Part shown: positions 38,072 through 45,216 of the stretch, piece by piece | Layout of the letters: each line of letters begins with the position of its first letter | How positions within the stretch are numbered: the first letter of the stretch is position 1 | Assembly (NCBI GenBank): GCA_001664005.1 | Contig: CP016093.1 | Coordinates: 434,001 to 498,000 of the forward strand | DNA from: Rhizobiales bacterium NRL2 | GTDB lineage: Bacteria > Pseudomonadota > Alphaproteobacteria > Minwuiales > Minwuiaceae | Direction: 5' to 3' | Length of the DNA stretch: 64,000 bases | Notes under the pieces: generated by a model | Database searches by the model: none | The model's input: only the letters and a program-made list of their open reading frames with translations | What the model was told of the DNA's origin: nothing | Program-made: the position numbers and the translations under genes

Positions 38072-39331
38072 ATGATTCTGCTATCGATGTTCATACGCCG
38101 GCTGATCAGGGTCGGCCGGCTGACCATCATCGACCACAACGGCAAGCGCCACGAATTTCCCGGCGAGCACGAGGGGCCATCGGCGGCCATCCAGCTGCAC
38201 GACGCGAAGGTGGCCGGCGAGATCGCGCGGAACCCGCGCCTGAAGGTCGGCGAGGCCTATATGGACGGCCGCCTGACCATCCCCGAGGGCACGCTGTACG
38301 ACTTCCTCGAGGTCGCGGTCCGCAATCTGGCCTGGCACAACCGCACCCGCAGCCGGCTGGCCCTGAAGCTTCAGAAGATCGTCACCGCGGCCCAGCACTA
38401 CAATCCCGTCGGCAAGGCGCAGAAGAACGTCGCTCACCATTACGACCTGTCCGGCGAGCTCTTCGGCCTGTTTCTGGACGAGGATCGCCAGTACTCCTGC
38501 GCCTACTACCGCGATCCGTCCGACGATCTGGAATCCGCGCAGGAGCAGAAGAAGCGCCACATCGCCGCCAAGCTGCTGCTGGGGCCGGGCCAGAAGGTGC
38601 TCGACATCGGCTGCGGCTGGGGCGGGATGGCGCTGTTCATCGCCCGCGAGACCGGGGCCGACGTCACCGGCCTGACGCTGTCGCGGGAGCAGCACGCCGT
38701 CGCCACCCGGCGCGCCGCGGAGGCCGGGCTCGCCGACCGGGTCCGTTTCAAGCTGCTCGACTACCGTCAGGAAACGGGCGTCTATGACCGCATCGTCTCG
38801 GTGGGGATGTTCGAGCATGTGGGTAATCTTCATTACGGCGAGTTCTTCGCCAAGCTGGACACCTTGCTGAAGCCCGACGGCGTGGCACTGCTGCACACGA
38901 TCGGCTCGGCCGACGTGCCGGGGCCGGTGGCGTCCTGGATCCGCAAGTACATCTTCCCCGGCGGGTACCTGCCGTCACTGTCGGAGATCGCGCCGCACCT
39001 GGAGCGGCTCGGCCTGTGGATGACCGACTTCGAGAGCCTGCGCTTCCACTACGCCGAGACCCTGAAGGCCTGGAACGAACGCTTCCAGCGGCACCGCGAC
39101 CACATCCGGGACGATCTCTACGACGAGAGATTCTGCCGCATGTGGGAGTTCTACCTGCAGTCCTGCGAAGCCAATTTCAGGGAGTCGTTCCTGACGGTCT
39201 TCCAGATCCAGATCGCCAAGTCCATCGCCGCCGTGCCGATGACCCGGGACTACATGCTGGACTGGGAGCGGGCGCATGCGCCCGACAACCGCGCCCCGAA
39301 ACAGGGACCGATGATGGCGGCGGGGGAGTAG
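38072..39331 (+). CDS. cfa: cyclopropane-fatty-acyl-phospholipid synthase
   Basis: A 419-residue SAM-dependent methyltransferase that adds a methylene bridge to unsaturated phospholipid acyl chains. The SAM motif VLDIGCGWGGMALFIA is near residue 180; NVAHHYDLSGELFGLFLD, SVGMFEHVG and YIFPGGYLPSL are family signatures. An N-terminal lipid-binding domain precedes. ATG 38072 with GGAGGG upstream is preferred over GTG 38054. Monocistronic; the 119-base upstream gap holds the rplI hairpin. Confidence 0.95.
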   Translation: MILLSMFIRRLIRVGRLTIIDHNGKRHEFPGEHEGPSAAIQLHDAKVAGEIARNPRLKVGEAYMDGRLTIPEGTLYDFLEVAVRNLAWHNRTRSRLALKLQKIVTAAQHYNPVGKAQKNVAHHYDLSGELFGLFLDEDRQYSCAYYRDPSDDLESAQEQKKRHIAAKLLLGPGQKVLDIGCGWGGMALFIARETGADVTGLTLSREQHAVATRRAAEAGLADRVRFKLLDYRQETGVYDRIVSVGMFEHVGNLHYGEFFAKLDTLLKPDGVALLHTIGSADVPGPVASWIRKYIFPGGYLPSLSEIAPHLERLGLWMTDFESLRFHYAETLKAWNERFQRHRDHIRDDLYDERFCRMWEFYLQSCEANFRESFLTVFQIQIAKSIAAVPMTRDYMLDWERAHAPDNRAPKQGPMMAAGE

Positions 39332-39338
39332 GCCGGGT

Positions 39339-40259
39339 TCAGGCCGCCTTGCCGGCGACCTTGCGCTCCCGGTAGAGGACATAGGCGCCCGAGCCCATGA
39401 TGACCGCCGCGCCGATCAGCATTTCCGGCGTCGGCATGTCGCCGAAGATCAGCATGCCCGCAGCGATCGCCCAGATCAGTTCGGTGTAGACGAAGGGTGC
39501 GATGGCCGAGGCTTCGGCCTGCTCGAAGGCGCGGATCATGAGGAAATGGCCGGTGCCGCCGATCAGGCCCATGGCCGCGAAGGCCAGCCAGTGCCAGGGC
39601 TCCGGCGTCTGCCAGATGAAGGGCAGCGGGATCGTCGCGACCACGGCGCCGACGATCGCGGTGTAGAACAGCGAGTTCATCTGCGGCGCGGCGCCCCGGA
39701 TCATGCGGGTCATGATCATGAACGTCGCGTAACAGGCCGCCATGGCCAGCGGCAGCAGCGACCACCAGGAGAAATCGGCCTGGTCGGGCCGCAGGATGAC
39801 GAAGACGCCGAGGAAGCCGACCAGAACCGCGGCCAGGCGGCGCGGCCCGACCTTCTCCTTCAGGATCAGGATCGACAGGCCCGTGACGATGAGCGGCGCG
39901 ACATAGCCGATCGCCGAGACCTGGGCCATGGGCATCATGCTGAGCGAAGTGAAGCCGAAGGCGGTGGCCATGAAAACGACCACGGAACGGGTGATCTGCA
40001 GGCCCAGCCGCTTCGTCCGGAACAGCGAGAGGATGCGCGTCGGAAACAGCATCATGATCAGCAGCACGTGGAAGAAGTAGCGGCCCCAGATCACCTGTTC
40101 GACCGGATAGATGGTCGACAGCCATTTCGCGGTGGTGCCCATGCCGACGAACAGGATCAGCGCCAGGCAGTAGAACCCGATCCCCTTCAGGGTCGGGTCC
40201 ATGCCGGCGCGGGGCTCGATCGGAAGGGCGCTGACGGGGCGGACGGACAACTCGCTCAT
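39339..40259 (-). CDS. EamA/DMT-superfamily transporter
   Basis: A 306-residue, ten-helix drug/metabolite exporter with two EamA repeats (LILFVGMGTTAKWLSTIYP; FVYTELIWAIAAGMLIFGD). This subset of EamA proteins resembles RarD/YdcZ-distant exporters with a KTKRLGLQ loop after helix 3. Substrate unknown. ATG 40259 is chosen because the frame upstream has no membrane or domain character; ATG 40277 is possible. Convergent with cfa, 7 bases apart. Confidence 0.86.
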   Translation of the reverse strand: MSELSVRPVSALPIEPRAGMDPTLKGIGFYCLALILFVGMGTTAKWLSTIYPVEQVIWGRYFFHVLLIMMLFPTRILSLFRTKRLGLQITRSVVVFMATAFGFTSLSMMPMAQVSAIGYVAPLIVTGLSILILKEKVGPRRLAAVLVGFLGVFVILRPDQADFSWWSLLPLAMAACYATFMIMTRMIRGAAPQMNSLFYTAIVGAVVATIPLPFIWQTPEPWHWLAFAAMGLIGGTGHFLMIRAFEQAEASAIAPFVYTELIWAIAAGMLIFGDMPTPEMLIGAAVIMGSGAYVLYRERKVAGKAA

Positions 40260-40350
40260 GACATGGGAAGGTAGCGTCATTTCGCAGGTGCACAATGAAC
40301 ACCTTTCCTGCGGCGTCATGCATCTGGCGCATGGCTCCGAAAGGAAGCGT

Positions 40351-40818
40351 TCACGGTTCTTCCCGTCTCTCCTCCAGCCTTGCCCGCATGCGCTGCAGCA
40401 GGGCTCGCGCTGTGTCGATCTCCCCCGGGGGCAGGCCGCGCGCAAGGTCGTTGGCCCAGGGCGCCTGTCGCGCCGAAGCGGCGGCGTAGGCGGCTTCCCC
40501 GGCTGCCGTCAGCGTCACCAGCCGTGCGCGCCGGTGATGCGGGTTGGGGCGGAACTCGGCCAGCCCCTCCGCCGCCAGTTCGTTGACGATCCGCTGCACG
40601 CCCTGGCGGGCGAGTCCCATCTTGCGGGCCAGCCGCGCCACCGGCTCCGGCGAGTCGGCCTGGGCGATGGCGCCCAGCACCTGCCAGCGCGCGCTGGTCA
40701 GGCCGAGATCGCCCACCAGACGGTCACCGGCCTGCAGCAGCGCACCATTGAAGCGGAAGGTTTCCAGGATCAGCGCGGTCAGGGTGCCGCCGCCGGGATC
40801 ATGGCCGTTGTCATTCAT
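40351..40818 (-). CDS. MarR-family transcriptional regulator
   Basis: A 155-residue winged-helix protein: LGLTSARWQVLGAIA, the recognition region VARLARKMGLARQGVQRIVNELAAEGL and the beta-wing PNPHHRRARLVTLT. MarR dimers usually repress their own gene and a divergent one and release DNA on binding a phenolic or lipophilic ligand. A palindrome lies directly between this gene and the divergent DUF1772 gene. Its predicted transcript begins at or next to the ATG (leaderless). Confidence 0.93.
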   Translation of the reverse strand: MNDNGHDPGGGTLTALILETFRFNGALLQAGDRLVGDLGLTSARWQVLGAIAQADSPEPVARLARKMGLARQGVQRIVNELAAEGLAEFRPNPHHRRARLVTLTAAGEAAYAAASARQAPWANDLARGLPPGEIDTARALLQRMRARLEERREEP

Positions 40819-40855
40819 GTGACAATCAATTACCGATATGGCAATATGTTGTCAA
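40819..40855. promoter_or_regulatory. overlapping divergent promoters with a MarR-type palindrome
   Basis: Minus strand: TTGACA (40855-40850), 17 bases, TAATTG (40832-40827), reading into marR at 40818. Plus strand: GTGACA (40819-40824), 17 bases, CAATAT (40842-40847), reading into DUF1772 at 40875. The palindrome ATTACC-GATAT-GGCAAT (40829-40845) lies inside both, so a bound repressor would block both promoters. Confidence 0.65.
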
Positions 40856-40874
40856 ATAGAATGAGTAGATCGAC

Positions 40875-41303
40875 ATGCCGACCGGACAGTTCGCCCTCCT
40901 CGCTGCCGCCCTTTTTGCCGGGGCGGCCGTCTACATCCTCGTCGCCGAGCAGCCGGCGCGGCTCCGGCTCGACGGACCGGCGCTGCTGGCCCAGTGGAAG
41001 CCGAGCTACGAGCGCGGCTTCGCCATGCAGGCGAGCCTCGCCGTCCTTTCCGGCCTGCTCGGTCTGTGGGCGTGGCGGAACTCCGGCGACTGGCGCTGGC
41101 TGGCCGGCGCGGCGCTGATCCTGGCCAACTGGCCCTACACGCTGCTGGCCATCATGCCGCTGAACAAACGCCTGATGGCGACGCCGAACCCGTCGGACGA
41201 AGATGAACTACGGGCGATGGTTGGCCGCTGGGGGCGGCTGCATGCGGGTCGCGCCGTCCTCGGCGCGTTGGCGTGCGGGGTCTATCTCGGCGCGCTGATC
41301 TGA
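40875..41303 (+). CDS. DUF1772 membrane protein
   Basis: A 142-residue protein with four membrane helices and the family features [21 protein letters not shown] and [17 protein letters not shown], with [12 protein letters not shown] near the end. DUF1772 is related to anthrone-oxygenase-like proteins, but most bacterial members are uncharacterised. Likely the target of the divergent MarR regulator. Its stop lies 4 bases before the convergent EAL gene. Confidence 0.85.
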   Translation: MPTGQFALLAAALFAGAAVYILVAEQPARLRLDGPALLAQWKPSYERGFAMQASLAVLSGLLGLWAWRNSGDWRWLAGAALILANWPYTLLAIMPLNKRLMATPNPSDEDELRAMVGRWGRLHAGRAVLGALACGVYLGALI

Positions 41304-41307
41304 GCGT

Positions 41308-42450
41308 TCAGGCGTCGGGGCGCATGGGACGGGGTTCGCCGAACAGGTACCCCTGTGCGAGGCCGATTTCGGCGTCGACGAGTTCGACGACCTGGTCCTC
41401 GCTTTCCACCATCGAGGCGATCAGCGTGGTGCGGGCCGCCTGCAGCCGCTCGCGGACCGCGCCGGCGCTCATGGAGGCGTCGCCGATCAGCGGCCCGGCG
41501 TCGATCTTCATGAAGGCGACGCCGCGCGCCGCGATCTCGTTCAGGTCCATGTCGAGACTGGTGACGTGATCGGCCGACAGGCGGAAGCCGAGCCGCCTCA
41601 GCGCGTCGAGATTGGCCTGCATGCGCCCGCCGGCGTCCAGCAGCCGCGCCGCCTCGATCTCGAAGACGATGCGGTCGGCGAGGTCGCGGTTGCCGGCCAG
41701 GAACTCGGTGAACTGGTCGAAGAATTCGTCGTCGTCCAGCGTCGCCGGCGACAGGTTGCAGAAGAAGCCGATGCCGGCCATGTCCGGGCCCCGCCGGGTC
41801 TTGAGGGTCTGGACGCAGCGGAACAGCGACAGGTTGTCGATGGCGTTGACCAGACCGCGGTCCTCGGCGATCGGCATGTACTGGTCGGGCGTGATGATGC
41901 GGTCCGCGCCGTCGCGCAGACGGGTGAGGCATTCGTGGAACACGGTGCGGCGCTGCGGCAGGCGCACCACCGGCTGCAGGTAGAGATCGATGCGGTTCTC
42001 CCGCAGCGCCTCGGTCGTCGCCTCCAGCAGCAGCTGCCCCGTCAGCGGCGGCGCCGGCGCCGGCAACGGGATGGCGGCGGGCCGGCCGGTCTCCTCGGCG
42101 CGCTCCTTCAGCCGCGACAGCTGGGAGCGGACCAGCCGCATCTCGGCGACCAGTTCGCCCTTGTCGCGGCTTTGCTGCAGGGTCTCGATTTCGGAGGTCA
42201 GCATGGCCACGGTGCGGTACTGGGCCTCGCGTTCGCGGCGTTCCAGGTCGATTCGCTCCATCAGCGTGCGGCGCTCCATGCGCCGCGCCGCTCCTTCGGC
42301 CAGGGTGACCCCCAGCAGCAGCACGCACAGGCCGACGAACGCGGCCTCGTTCACCCCGGCGTCCGGCACCAGGTTGAAGGCGGCCACGGCGGCGGCGGCG
42401 GCGAACAGGACGCTCGCGGCGTGGAACATCGAAAGCGCGGCGAAGGGCAT
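41308..42450 (-). CDS. degenerate EAL-domain protein, TipF-like layout
   Basis: From ATG 42450, 380 residues: two membrane helices (about 5-25 and 35-55), a coiled coil (about 62-120; RRMERRTLMERIDLERRERE and on) and an EAL domain (about 145-375). The EAL signature reads HECLTRLR, the DDFG loop reads ADHVTSL, and EGVE reads MVESE, so the metal-binding acids for catalysis are mostly lost, while FMKID and GYLFGEP remain. Caulobacter TipF has this same plan and binds c-di-GMP to place the flagellum; orthology is inference. No flagellar genes are in the window. Confidence 0.8.
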   Translation of the reverse strand: MPFAALSMFHAASVLFAAAAAVAAFNLVPDAGVNEAAFVGLCVLLLGVTLAEGAARRMERRTLMERIDLERREREAQYRTVAMLTSEIETLQQSRDKGELVAEMRLVRSQLSRLKERAEETGRPAAIPLPAPAPPLTGQLLLEATTEALRENRIDLYLQPVVRLPQRRTVFHECLTRLRDGADRIITPDQYMPIAEDRGLVNAIDNLSLFRCVQTLKTRRGPDMAGIGFFCNLSPATLDDDEFFDQFTEFLAGNRDLADRIVFEIEAARLLDAGGRMQANLDALRRLGFRLSADHVTSLDMDLNEIAARGVAFMKIDAGPLIGDASMSAGAVRERLQAARTTLIASMVESEDQVVELVDAEIGLAQGYLFGEPRPMRPDA

Positions 42451-42489
42451 GGGATCCGCTTCTTCCCGAATGGCGTATACTGCACCGAT

Positions 42490-42521
42490 CGTTAACCAGA
42501 ATCCTTTTGGTTCGGTTAACG
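42490..42521. promoter_or_regulatory. inverted repeat CGTTAACC in a divergent promoter
   Basis: CGTTAACC (42490-42497) and GGTTAACG (42514-42521) are exact inverted copies 16 bases apart, between the TipF-like gene and the glutathione peroxidase gene. An inner pair, AACCA/TGGTT, extends the symmetry. TTAACC resembles half-sites of the alphaproteobacterial cell-cycle regulator CtrA, but spacing does not match the TTAA-N7-TTAA full site. Confidence 0.45.
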
Positions 42522-42548
42522 GCGGCAATGAGCGGGGGGAGGCCGGCC

Positions 42549-43124
42549 ATGCGCATCATGAAGACACGTCATATCGTCGTCGTCCTGGCGGCGACCCTGG
42601 CCCTCGCCTGTCTCGTCCTCGGCGGCCGCGAAGCGCGGGCCGAGACTGCGCATGATTTCACCTTCCGCGCCATCGACGGCGCCGACCTGCCCCTGGCGCA
42701 GTATCGCGGCCAGCCGGTCCTGGTGGTCAATACAGCCTCCTTCTGCGGCTACACCCCGCAATATGACGGGCTTCAGGCGCTCTACGACGCTTACCGGGAT
42801 CAGGGCCTGGTGGTGCTGGGCGTACCGTCGAACGATTTCGGCAATCAGGAGCCCGGCTCGGCGGCCGAGATCAAGGAGTTCTGCGAGGTCAACTTCGCCA
42901 TCGACTTCCCGCTGACCGAGAAGCAGACGGTCCGCGGCCCGGACGCGCACCCGCTCTACCGCTGGATCGGCGCGGAGCTGGGCCGGCAGGGTCTGCCGCG
43001 CTGGAACTTCCACAAGTACCTGATCAACGGCGCAGGCCGCATCGCCGGCCACTGGCCCAGCCGGGTGGAGCCGATGTCGGCCGAGATACGCCAGGCGGTG
43101 GAGGCGATGCTGCCGGGAGGCTGA
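42549..43124 (+). CDS. periplasmic glutathione peroxidase-family thiol peroxidase
   Basis: From ATG 42549, with GGGGGAGG upstream, 191 residues: a signal peptide (MRIMKTRHIVVVLAATLALA region) and the peroxidase fold. The catalytic set is complete: C66 in NTASFCGYTPQY, Q100 in NDFGNQEPG and W152-N153 in RWNFHKYL. Bacterial members usually use thioredoxin-like reductants. The exported location is less common than the cytoplasmic form and suggests protection against peroxides in the periplasm. Confidence 0.9.
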   Translation: MRIMKTRHIVVVLAATLALACLVLGGREARAETAHDFTFRAIDGADLPLAQYRGQPVLVVNTASFCGYTPQYDGLQALYDAYRDQGLVVLGVPSNDFGNQEPGSAAEIKEFCEVNFAIDFPLTEKQTVRGPDAHPLYRWIGAELGRQGLPRWNFHKYLINGAGRIAGHWPSRVEPMSAEIRQAVEAMLPGG

Positions 43125-43204
43125 CCCCCGCCATTGGCTGTTGGCCGTTCGCGCCGTTGGCTGTATTGCGTCGGCAGGGATTCAGGGCTTCGGGGAGCGT
43201 TATC

Positions 43205-44017
43205 ATGGCGGTGCTGGAAATCGGGTCCGGAGACGGACTCCACTACGAATACGAGCCGCCCCGGCAGGGCCGGCCGACGATCGTCTTCGTCAACGCGCTG
43301 ACCGGCAGCACAGCCGCCTGGCAGGGCCACGTTGCGCCCGCCTGCCGCGCGGTGGGGCTGGGCACGCTCTGCTACAACTTCCGCGGCCAGGCCGACAGTC
43401 CCTTCTCCGGGGATATCGCGTTCAGCGATGACCTGATCGTCGCGGATCTCCGGCGGCTGATCGAGGCGGTGGCGCCGCCGCGTCCGGTGTACTGCGGCCT
43501 GTCCATCGGCGGGCTCTACGCCGCCCGGGCCATCCTCGAGGGCGCGCCGGCTGCGGGGCTGATCCTGCTCAACACGCTGCGCGAGATCGGGCCGCGGCTG
43601 CGCTGGATCAACGATGCCACGTTCCATGCGGTGAAGGTCGGCGGGTTCCCCCTGCTGCTGGACATGATGCTGCCGCTGCTGACCAATCCGGAGTTCGTCG
43701 AGGCGCAGCGTCCGAACCACCTGCAGACCACGGACTACACGCCGGAGGACCCGTCCTCGGGCCACTTCCGGCTGATGGCCACCCAGGCGGACACCGACTG
43801 GAACGTCGACTGGGCCGCGCTGACGCTGCCGGTGCTGACGGTTACGGGACTCTGCGACCGGCTGTTCTACGACGAGGCGGTGGTGGAGCGCCTGCGCGAG
43901 CTGTTTGCCGACGCGCGCCATATCGACTGGCCCGACTGCGGCCACCTGGTGCCGGCGGAGCGGCCCGAGCGGCTGGCGCAGGCCATTGTGGATTTTGCAG
44001 GGGCGCTGCCCGGCTGA
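43205..44017 (+). CDS. alpha/beta hydrolase
   Basis: A 270-residue hydrolase. The nucleophile elbow is GLSIGG (S100); oxyanion text VFVNALTGS follows the first strand, the acid is the Asp in TGLCDRLFYDE and the His is in DCGHLVPAERPE. Overall form resembles 3-oxoadipate enol-lactonase-type or haloperoxidase-like esterases; substrate unknown. GGGGAG lies before ATG 43205. It may share a transcript with the peroxidase, 80 bases upstream. Confidence 0.88.
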   Translation: MAVLEIGSGDGLHYEYEPPRQGRPTIVFVNALTGSTAAWQGHVAPACRAVGLGTLCYNFRGQADSPFSGDIAFSDDLIVADLRRLIEAVAPPRPVYCGLSIGGLYAARAILEGAPAAGLILLNTLREIGPRLRWINDATFHAVKVGGFPLLLDMMLPLLTNPEFVEAQRPNHLQTTDYTPEDPSSGHFRLMATQADTDWNVDWAALTLPVLTVTGLCDRLFYDEAVVERLRELFADARHIDWPDCGHLVPAERPERLAQAIVDFAGALPG

Positions 44018-44091
44018 ACGGTTCGCCGCCCGGCGGCCTGCGATGTTACACTTCCCCGACGACAAGCCGAGCAACGCCTGGGGAGGACAGC

Positions 44092-45195
44092 ATGCACGTC
44101 GGAATGACCACGTTTTTCCAGAACAAGATCGAGGGCATGTCGGACCGGGAGGTCTGGGCTCACGAGGTCGGCATGGCCGAGCAGGCGGAGCCCATGGGCT
44201 TCCAGTCCGTCTGGTCGGCCGAGCACCACTTCGACGACTACACCATGTGCCCGAACGTGGCGCAGTTCCTCACCTACATGGCCGGCCGGACGAAGCATGT
44301 CCGTCTCGGCTCCATGGTCATGGTGCTGCCCTGGCATGATCCCGTGCGGATCGCCGAGGAGGTGAGCGTGCTCGATCACGTCTCGAACGGGCGCGCCATT
44401 CTGGGCGTCGGCCGCGGCCTGGGGCGGATCGAGTTCGAGGGCTTTCGCCGCGAGATGGGGCACAGCCGCGAGCATTTCGTGGAGTATGCCGAGGCCATCC
44501 TGGAATCGCTCGAGACCGGCGTGATCCGGTATGACGGCAAGCACTACAAGCAGCCGGCGAAGGAAATCCGCCCCGCCCCGTTCCAGACCTTCAAGGGCCG
44601 CACCTACGCTTCCGCCGTCAGCCCGGAATCGGCGCGGATCATGGCGCGTCTCGGCATCGGGGTGATGATCATCGCCCAGAAGCCTTGGGACAAGACGGTC
44701 GAAGAATTGAACATGTACCGCGAGATCTACCGCGAGGAGAACAACGGCGCCGAGGCGCCCCGCCCGCTGGTGGCCTGCTTCACGGCGACCCATCCGGACG
44801 CGTCCGTCGCCGACGAGATGCACAGGAACTACATCCGCGGCTATTCGCGCTCGGCCCTGGAACACTACGAGTTCCACAACGAGGGGCTGGCCGACATCAA
44901 GGGCTACGAGTACTACGGCGGCCTGGCGAAGAACATCAAGAAGCACGGCGTCGACGCGTTCTGCAATTTCCTGGCGGATCTGCAGGTCTGGGGCACGCCC
45001 GACGCCGTCTACGAGAAGATGCGCGAATATCAGGACCTGACGGACTGCGCCGGCTTCATGTGCTCGTTCTCCTATGGCGGCATGCCGCACGAGATGGCGC
45101 GCGAGAACATGAAGTGTTTCGCCGAAACCGTGCTGCCGCGGCTGAAGGACCTGGAGATCGGCGGCGAGGTCGATGCCCTGAGAATGGCGGCGTAG
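44092..45195 (+). CDS. luciferase-like (LLM) flavin-dependent monooxygenase
   Basis: A 367-residue TIM-barrel flavoprotein. Typical text: MGFQSVWSAEHHFDDYTMCPN, LGSMVMVLPWHDPVRIAEEVSVLDHVSNGRAILGVGRG and later WGTPDAVYEKMREY. These enzymes use reduced FMN and O2 to oxidise ketones, alkanes, sulfonates and the like. GGGGAGG precedes ATG 44092. Given the downstream CoA-catabolic region it may feed that pathway, but there is no direct link. Convergent with the Amt-kinase gene, 21 bases apart. Confidence 0.88.
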   Translation: MHVGMTTFFQNKIEGMSDREVWAHEVGMAEQAEPMGFQSVWSAEHHFDDYTMCPNVAQFLTYMAGRTKHVRLGSMVMVLPWHDPVRIAEEVSVLDHVSNGRAILGVGRGLGRIEFEGFRREMGHSREHFVEYAEAILESLETGVIRYDGKHYKQPAKEIRPAPFQTFKGRTYASAVSPESARIMARLGIGVMIIAQKPWDKTVEELNMYREIYREENNGAEAPRPLVACFTATHPDASVADEMHRNYIRGYSRSALEHYEFHNEGLADIKGYEYYGGLAKNIKKHGVDAFCNFLADLQVWGTPDAVYEKMREYQDLTDCAGFMCSFSYGGMPHEMARENMKCFAETVLPRLKDLEIGGEVDALRMAA

Positions 45196-45216
45196 GTCGC
45201 CAGGCCAGCTCTGACC

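Noticed and set aside
42492-42519. A full CtrA site
   Set aside because: The two TTAA words are 20 bases apart, not 7; only half-site similarity remains.
43136-43170. TTGGCTGT direct repeats before the hydrolase gene
   Set aside because: Only 8 bases and two copies, without symmetry or promoter match; likely chance.
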